Assembly: GCA_000702025.1 (NCBI GenBank)
Contig: JNKJ01000010.1
Coordinates: 62,001-126,000, forward strand
DNA: 64,000 nucleotides
From: Blautia schinkii DSM 10518
Lineage (GTDB): Bacteria > Bacillota > Clostridia > Lachnospirales > Lachnospiraceae
Direction: 5' to 3'
Part shown: one piece after another, positions 61,187 through 64,000 of the stretch
How the letters are laid out: every line of letters begins with the position of its first letter
How positions within the stretch are numbered: the stretch's first letter is position 1
The notes under the pieces: generated by a model
Told to the model about the DNA's origin: nothing
Seen by the model: the letters and a program-made list of their open reading frames with translations, nothing else
Databases searched by the model: none
Position numbers and translations under genes: made by a program

Positions 61187-62526
61187 ACACACGGTGGAGA
61201 GAGGTAATGCCCATATTGTCAGCATTTGCCTGCCTCCTCTGTATAGCCATGTCATTCCTGTGCACAGAAGGAGATGACAGAAGCAATGTCCGGACCTTGT
61301 TGCTAAAAGAAGCATACCAGGCTAAGGAAGCGTATCAGGTCATGGAAGCATACCAGGTCAAGGAAGCGTATCAGATTCAGGATGCACATCAGACCCAGGA
61401 ATCACACCATGCTCAGAAAGAGTATGAAGCACAAGAGTCATACCAAGCAAAAGAACCACGTGAGAAAGAATCAGACAAAAGCAAAGTGAGTTCTGCAGAC
61501 TTTGTTTTTTGGGGAGAAATACAAGACGTAAATGTGAGTACCCAGGAGCTGAACAGAAATACATCCGCAGTACAGGTGACAGTCTGCGGAGATACCCAGA
61601 TTATTTTCAGCAGCACCCGCGGACTGGACGAGGAGTTTAACTACTTCAACGCAGGCGACAGCAGTGTCAGGAATAAAACATGCCTCATAAGCCCGTCTCT
61701 GGCTTACAAACTATTTGGAAATGCAGACGGCACGGGGCAGAACATACAACTGCAAGATGTCGAGTACCAGGTTCACGGAATGTTGGATTGCGAGGACCCT
61801 GTTATTGTACTCCTTGCTTCAGCTAATCCAGATTCCAAACTTGACAAGGTTTCCGTAAAACTACCCGATGGCATGGGCACACAGCAGGGAATTACCAATT
61901 TCACAGCCCAAACCGGCATACAAGGCGATCTTCTGTCCTACCATCTTTATCATCAATGGACAAGATTTATGGCATACGCTGTCCCGTGCTTGATTTATTT
62001 ATTTGTATGTATTCAAATGCTCCAAACAATAAGAAAAAACACATTCGTTCCTGCAGTAAGAACAACTATCCTTTTCATTGCTGCGGTCACAGGCACAGTC
62101 ATCGGTATTTGGATACTGGACGTTCATATCCAAATCCCCAGGGAAATGCTTCCTTCCAGGTGGTCGGACTTTGAGTTTTGGTCAGATTTATGGAAACGTA
62201 TTATTCAGGATGTATCTCTGCTTTTGAAAACAGAAAAAAGTGAAATGGTCCTCCATGATTACCACAATTTCCTGAAAACCGGAGGCTGCAGCATAGCCGC
62301 GGCAATTCTGGGATGCATCTCATTCAGCAACCTGCACATAAAAAACAGCATAATCCTCTGGACAGCATCCGCAGCCTCCATGATACTTACATATCTGTTT
62401 TTCACAACAAACATCCAGAGCAGCGTGAGCCTGACAAATAACCGAATCCTATGGCTGCTGATGCCCGCGTGCTTCATCATGAACTATATCAGCTACCACT
62501 ACGTTTTCATCGCTTCGCATAGATAG
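61183..62526 (+). CDS. Membrane protein with hexapeptide repeats and MacB-core-like domain
   Basis: A 447-aa protein with no close recognised family. An N-terminal helix (about 10-27) leads to eight hexapeptide repeats (residues 42-89, KEAYQx-type), then an extracytoplasmic domain (about 105-255) resembling the MacB periplasmic core: FNYFNAGDSSVRNKTCLISPSLAYKLFG then GQNIQLQDVEYQVHGML. Three to five helices follow (about 265-290, 300-320, 365-385, 395-415, 420-440). It lacks nucleotide-binding motifs. The start overlaps the adaptor stop. It may be a divergent ABC-3-type permease remnant or a membrane scaffold working with the adaptor. Confidence 0.75.
   Translation: MNTRWREVMPILSAFACLLCIAMSFLCTEGDDRSNVRTLLLKEAYQAKEAYQVMEAYQVKEAYQIQDAHQTQESHHAQKEYEAQESYQAKEPREKESDKSKVSSADFVFWGEIQDVNVSTQELNRNTSAVQVTVCGDTQIIFSSTRGLDEEFNYFNAGDSSVRNKTCLISPSLAYKLFGNADGTGQNIQLQDVEYQVHGMLDCEDPVIVLLASANPDSKLDKVSVKLPDGMGTQQGITNFTAQTGIQGDLLSYHLYHQWTRFMAYAVPCLIYLFVCIQMLQTIRKNTFVPAVRTTILFIAAVTGTVIGIWILDVHIQIPREMLPSRWSDFEFWSDLWKRIIQDVSLLLKTEKSEMVLHDYHNFLKTGGCSIAAAILGCISFSNLHIKNSIILWTASAASMILTYLFFTTNIQSSVSLTNNRILWLLMPACFIMNYISYHYVFIASHR
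61306..61449 (+). repeat. 18-bp in-gene minisatellite encoding hexapeptide repeats
   Basis: Eight 18-bp units from codon 42 encode KEAYQA, KEAYQV, MEAYQV, KEAYQI, QDAHQT, QESHHA, QKEYEA and QESYQA; the first four are nearly identical in DNA, so recent expansion is likely. The unit length keeps the reading frame, so copy number can vary without loss of the gene. Confidence 0.9.
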
Positions 62527-62532
62527 TCGCTT

Positions 62533-62560
62533 TTAACGGTAGATTCTTAACGGTAGATTC
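62533..62560. repeat. Two tandem 14-bp repeats after the membrane-protein gene
   Basis: TTAACGGTAGATTC occurs at 62533-62546 and 62547-62560, followed by TTAACCGTT, which can pair with AACGGT of either copy to make a short hairpin. It lies 7 bp after the stop codon. Confidence 0.7.
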
Positions 62561-62671
62561 TTAACCGTTGACTTATCCAATATCATCACATTCAAATATT
62601 TATTTTTCGATTTCCAGTATCAAACCGGCGAAAACTACAAACCTTACGATGGGGCGAAAACGTAGAGGAAA

Positions 62672-62763
62672 GTGAGGATAGGGGCGATGGGTGCGGGGTT
62701 TGTCAGGCAGATTTTGCGGCACATCTGCCTGACAACCCCCGCACCCATCGCCCCTATCCTCAC
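62672..62763. repeat. Long near-perfect inverted repeat
   Basis: Two 41-bp arms (62672-62712 and 62723-62763) are complementary with one mismatch, around a 10-nt loop. The stem is GC-rich (arms begin GTGAGGATAGGGGCGATGGG) in AT-rich surroundings. No T-run follows on either side, so it is not a standard terminator, although a transcript would fold very stably. Confidence 0.92.
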
Positions 62764-62802
62764 CGTTCAACAACTTTCCGGGGAATCCCATCAAAATCCC
62801 AT

Positions 62803-62831
62803 TTGACAAAACTGCATTCAGCGTTTATAAT
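62803..62831 (+). promoter_or_regulatory. Full-consensus sigmaA promoter in a gene-free region
   Basis: A perfect TTGACA (62803-62808) and perfect TATAAT (62826-62831) with a 17-bp spacer. The predicted start is near 62838. The next coding start is about 375 nt further on; the intervening DNA holds nested stems and a terminator. Confidence 0.85.
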
Positions 62832-62837
62832 TCAAAA

Positions 62838-63170
62838 AACAACAGTTAAGAAATGAGGTGTCTTTTTGCTGAGGGTTTTCGTAACCAACATTACAAAATA
62901 ATCGAATAAAACCGAATAATTTGTAAGGATAGTCTATCGTTTCCCGATACCCTATCCTTGTATCAGTGTACCCAAATACCAAAACACCTGATACATACGT
63001 TTACGAACCCTTACTACACACTTCCAATACAACCAAATAAACAGAAAAACTGTCATCCCGCTGCCTTTTGCAGACGGCTCGTTTCAGTACCTCCGTTTAT
63101 TTTCCTTCTCATGAAGGCCGCAGAAGTCGTATACCCGTTCGGGGCGTATGTATCTGTGGTTATTTTTTTG
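62838..63170 (+). ncRNA. Putative structured RNA or leader upstream of mutS2
   Basis: Predicted transcript of about 330 nt from a consensus promoter to a terminator. Stem P1 pairs 62870-62884 with 63001-63013 (about 13 pairs, a 2-nt bulge). It encloses P2 (62925-62932 with 62952-62959, plus inner 62935-62939 with 62945-62949 across a symmetric internal loop) and P3 (62960-62969 with 62984-62994, one bulge), which abut. A further hairpin P4 lies at 63058-63077, then the terminator. The segment CTTTTGC (63065-63071) can instead pair with GCAGAAG (63120-63126), which would break both P4 and the terminator. I match it to no known riboswitch, T-box, 6S or tmRNA core. Confidence 0.6.
63116..63169 (+). 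terminator. Intrinsic terminator in the mutS2 leader
   Basis: GGCCGCAGA (63116-63124) pairs with TCTGTGGTT (63153-63161), nine pairs including G-T, with an inner CCC/GGG hairpin, followed by A and T7 (63163-63169). Read-through would be needed to reach mutS2 from the upstream promoter. Confidence 0.7.
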
Positions 63171-63212
63171 CAAATATTTATCAGAGAGGAAAAAAATAAG
63201 AGAGGAAAAAAC

Positions 63213-64000
63213 ATGAACAATAAATCATTAGAAACCATCGGATATTACAATATATTAGAAAAACTAAAAGAATGCGCCTCCACAGAAAAAGCCAAAATCA
63301 ACATCACTCAAATGCAACCGCTCCTGTCAGAGACACATTTGCGTAAGCAGCTCCGCGATACCACAGAAGCCAGAGCAATGCTGGAGCTTTCCGGCACGCC
63401 GCCCATTCCAGCCATGGAGCATGTGGAGGAATACGTGCATAAGGCAGTGACGGGCGACATGCTTTTGCCCGAGCAGCTCGAAGAACTGGGCATGTTCCTG
63501 AGTGCTGTGCGGCGCTTAAAATCCTATCTGCTAAGAGGAGAGGAGGGACAGATCAGTCTTGCCTTTTATAACCGGAATCTTATCTTTCCCGGGGAATTGC
63601 AGGAAGAAATCGAGCGTTGCATCAGAAAGGGAAGAGTAGATGATTACGCCTCTTCATATTTAAAAGATATCCGGAAACAGCTGCAGCTTTTGGAAGAAAA
63701 GCTAAGCGAGCGGGCGGAACGTGCCCTGAGAACAAACAAGCAGTATTTAAACGATTCATTTGTAGTCACCAGAAACGGAAGATTCTGCATTCCTGTGAAA
63801 AAAGAATGCAGGTCCATGGTTCCGGGGAGTGTTGTGGAGCAGTCCTCCACAGGAGCCACGCTGTTCATCGAACCGGAAGCGGTTGTGAACCTACGGGAGG
63901 AATTGGAGATATATAAAATCGAAGAGGATGCGGAGGAGCGTAAAATACTATACACGCTCACAAATATGACGGCTGAAAAAGAAGCCGAGCTGCTGGAAAA
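63213..64000 (+). CDS. mutS2: MutS2-like DNA-binding ATPase (5' part, runs off the window)
   Basis: An open frame from ATG 63213 (AGAGAGG upstream) continues to the window end without a stop: 262 codons. The N-terminus TIGYYNILEKLKECASTEKAK and the helical RLKSYLLRGEEG part match MutS2 rather than MutS. The core SFVVTRNGRFCIPVKKECRSMVPGSVVEQSSTGATLFIEPEAVV, read in pieces, is the conserved MutS2 region. MutS2 acts on branched DNA or stalled, collided ribosomes. The ATPase and Smr domains lie outside the window. The gene is preceded by a long leader with a structured region. Confidence 0.9.
   Translation, partial: MNNKSLETIGYYNILEKLKECASTEKAKINITQMQPLLSETHLRKQLRDTTEARAMLELSGTPPIPAMEHVEEYVHKAVTGDMLLPEQLEELGMFLSAVRRLKSYLLRGEEGQISLAFYNRNLIFPGELQEEIERCIRKGRVDDYASSYLKDIRKQLQLLEEKLSERAERALRTNKQYLNDSFVVTRNGRFCIPVKKECRSMVPGSVVEQSSTGATLFIEPEAVVNLREELEIYKIEEDAEERKILYTLTNMTAEKEAELLE

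Noticed and set aside
62672..62763. Ordinary intrinsic terminator of the membrane-protein operon
   Set aside because: The arms are 41 bp long, and no T-run follows on either strand.

Overview
The window reads as chromosomal DNA of a low-to-mid GC anaerobic Firmicute, most likely a gut Lachnospiraceae (Blautia-like). This rests on [FeFe]-hydrogenase maturases (HydE, HydG), LuxS, YesM/YesN-type two-component systems, LplABC-type sugar importers without their own ATPase, LytTR-DUF3021 pairs and a pantothenate ECF S-component beside CoA genes. The genus is inference. No rRNA, tRNA, CRISPR array, prophage or insertion sequence was recognised.

Layout. 1-2.2 kb: end of hydE and complete hydG. 2.4-5.7 kb: an ABC exporter (minus strand) divergent from a LytTR regulator with a DUF3021 membrane partner, then an SH3 lipoprotein. 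5.8-10.8 kb: housekeeping genes (luxS, trpS, a cyclophilin lipoprotein), an AAA-ATPase/nuclease-like protein and a small BFD-type iron-sulfur protein. 10.8-14.9 kb: mnmM-like methyltransferase, then coaBC, an ECF S-component, coaX and a DUF2007 protein. 15.0-28.2 kb: an AraC regulator divergent from a ten-gene uronate-oligosaccharide operon (solute-binding protein, two permeases, heparinase II/III-like lyase, GH88 hydrolase, ROK kinase, KduI, KduD, an unknown protein, Eda, KdgK). Lyase and hydrolase have no signal peptide, so oligosaccharides appear to be imported and then cleaved inside the cell to unsaturated uronates, which pass through KduI/KduD to KDG, KDPG, pyruvate and glyceraldehyde-3-phosphate.

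28.3-31.5 kb: RluA-type pseudouridine synthase, MATE exporter and GNAT acetyltransferase, separated by repeat-rich DNA. 31.5-52.2 kb: a large sugar or sugar-acid locus. A lipoprotein solute-binding protein plus YesM/YesN-type kinase and regulator precede a DeoC-family aldolase, two zinc alcohol dehydrogenases, an SDR, an enolase-superfamily dehydratase, a complete ribose-type ABC importer, a PfkB kinase, a DapA-family aldolase, a class II FBP-type aldolase, an aldehyde dehydrogenase, a tandem class II aldolase/adducin protein and a rhamnulokinase-like kinase. Phosphorylating and non-phosphorylating enzymes are mixed; the substrate is unknown. 52.3-54 kb: a DUF3990 (ADP-ribosyltransferase-like) gene with a small overlapping partner, and a DUF3786 gene. 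54.1-62.5 kb: a DUF2804 protein, an OmpR-type two-component system, and a divergent three-gene operon: a lipoprotein joining a propeller-like region to a solute-binding domain, a HlyD-type adaptor and a MacB-core-like membrane protein with an internal hexapeptide repeat. 62.5-64 kb: a long inverted repeat, a probable structured RNA with its own consensus promoter and terminator, and the start of a mutS2-like gene that runs off the window.

The best candidates for undescribed biology are the structured RNA before mutS2 (62803-63170), the propeller-SBP/adaptor/membrane-protein operon with 11-bp-phased direct repeats at its promoter (55158-62526), the composite sugar locus with its internally degenerate tandem aldolase, and a set of short-period AT-rich tandem repeats in the leaders of unrelated genes.
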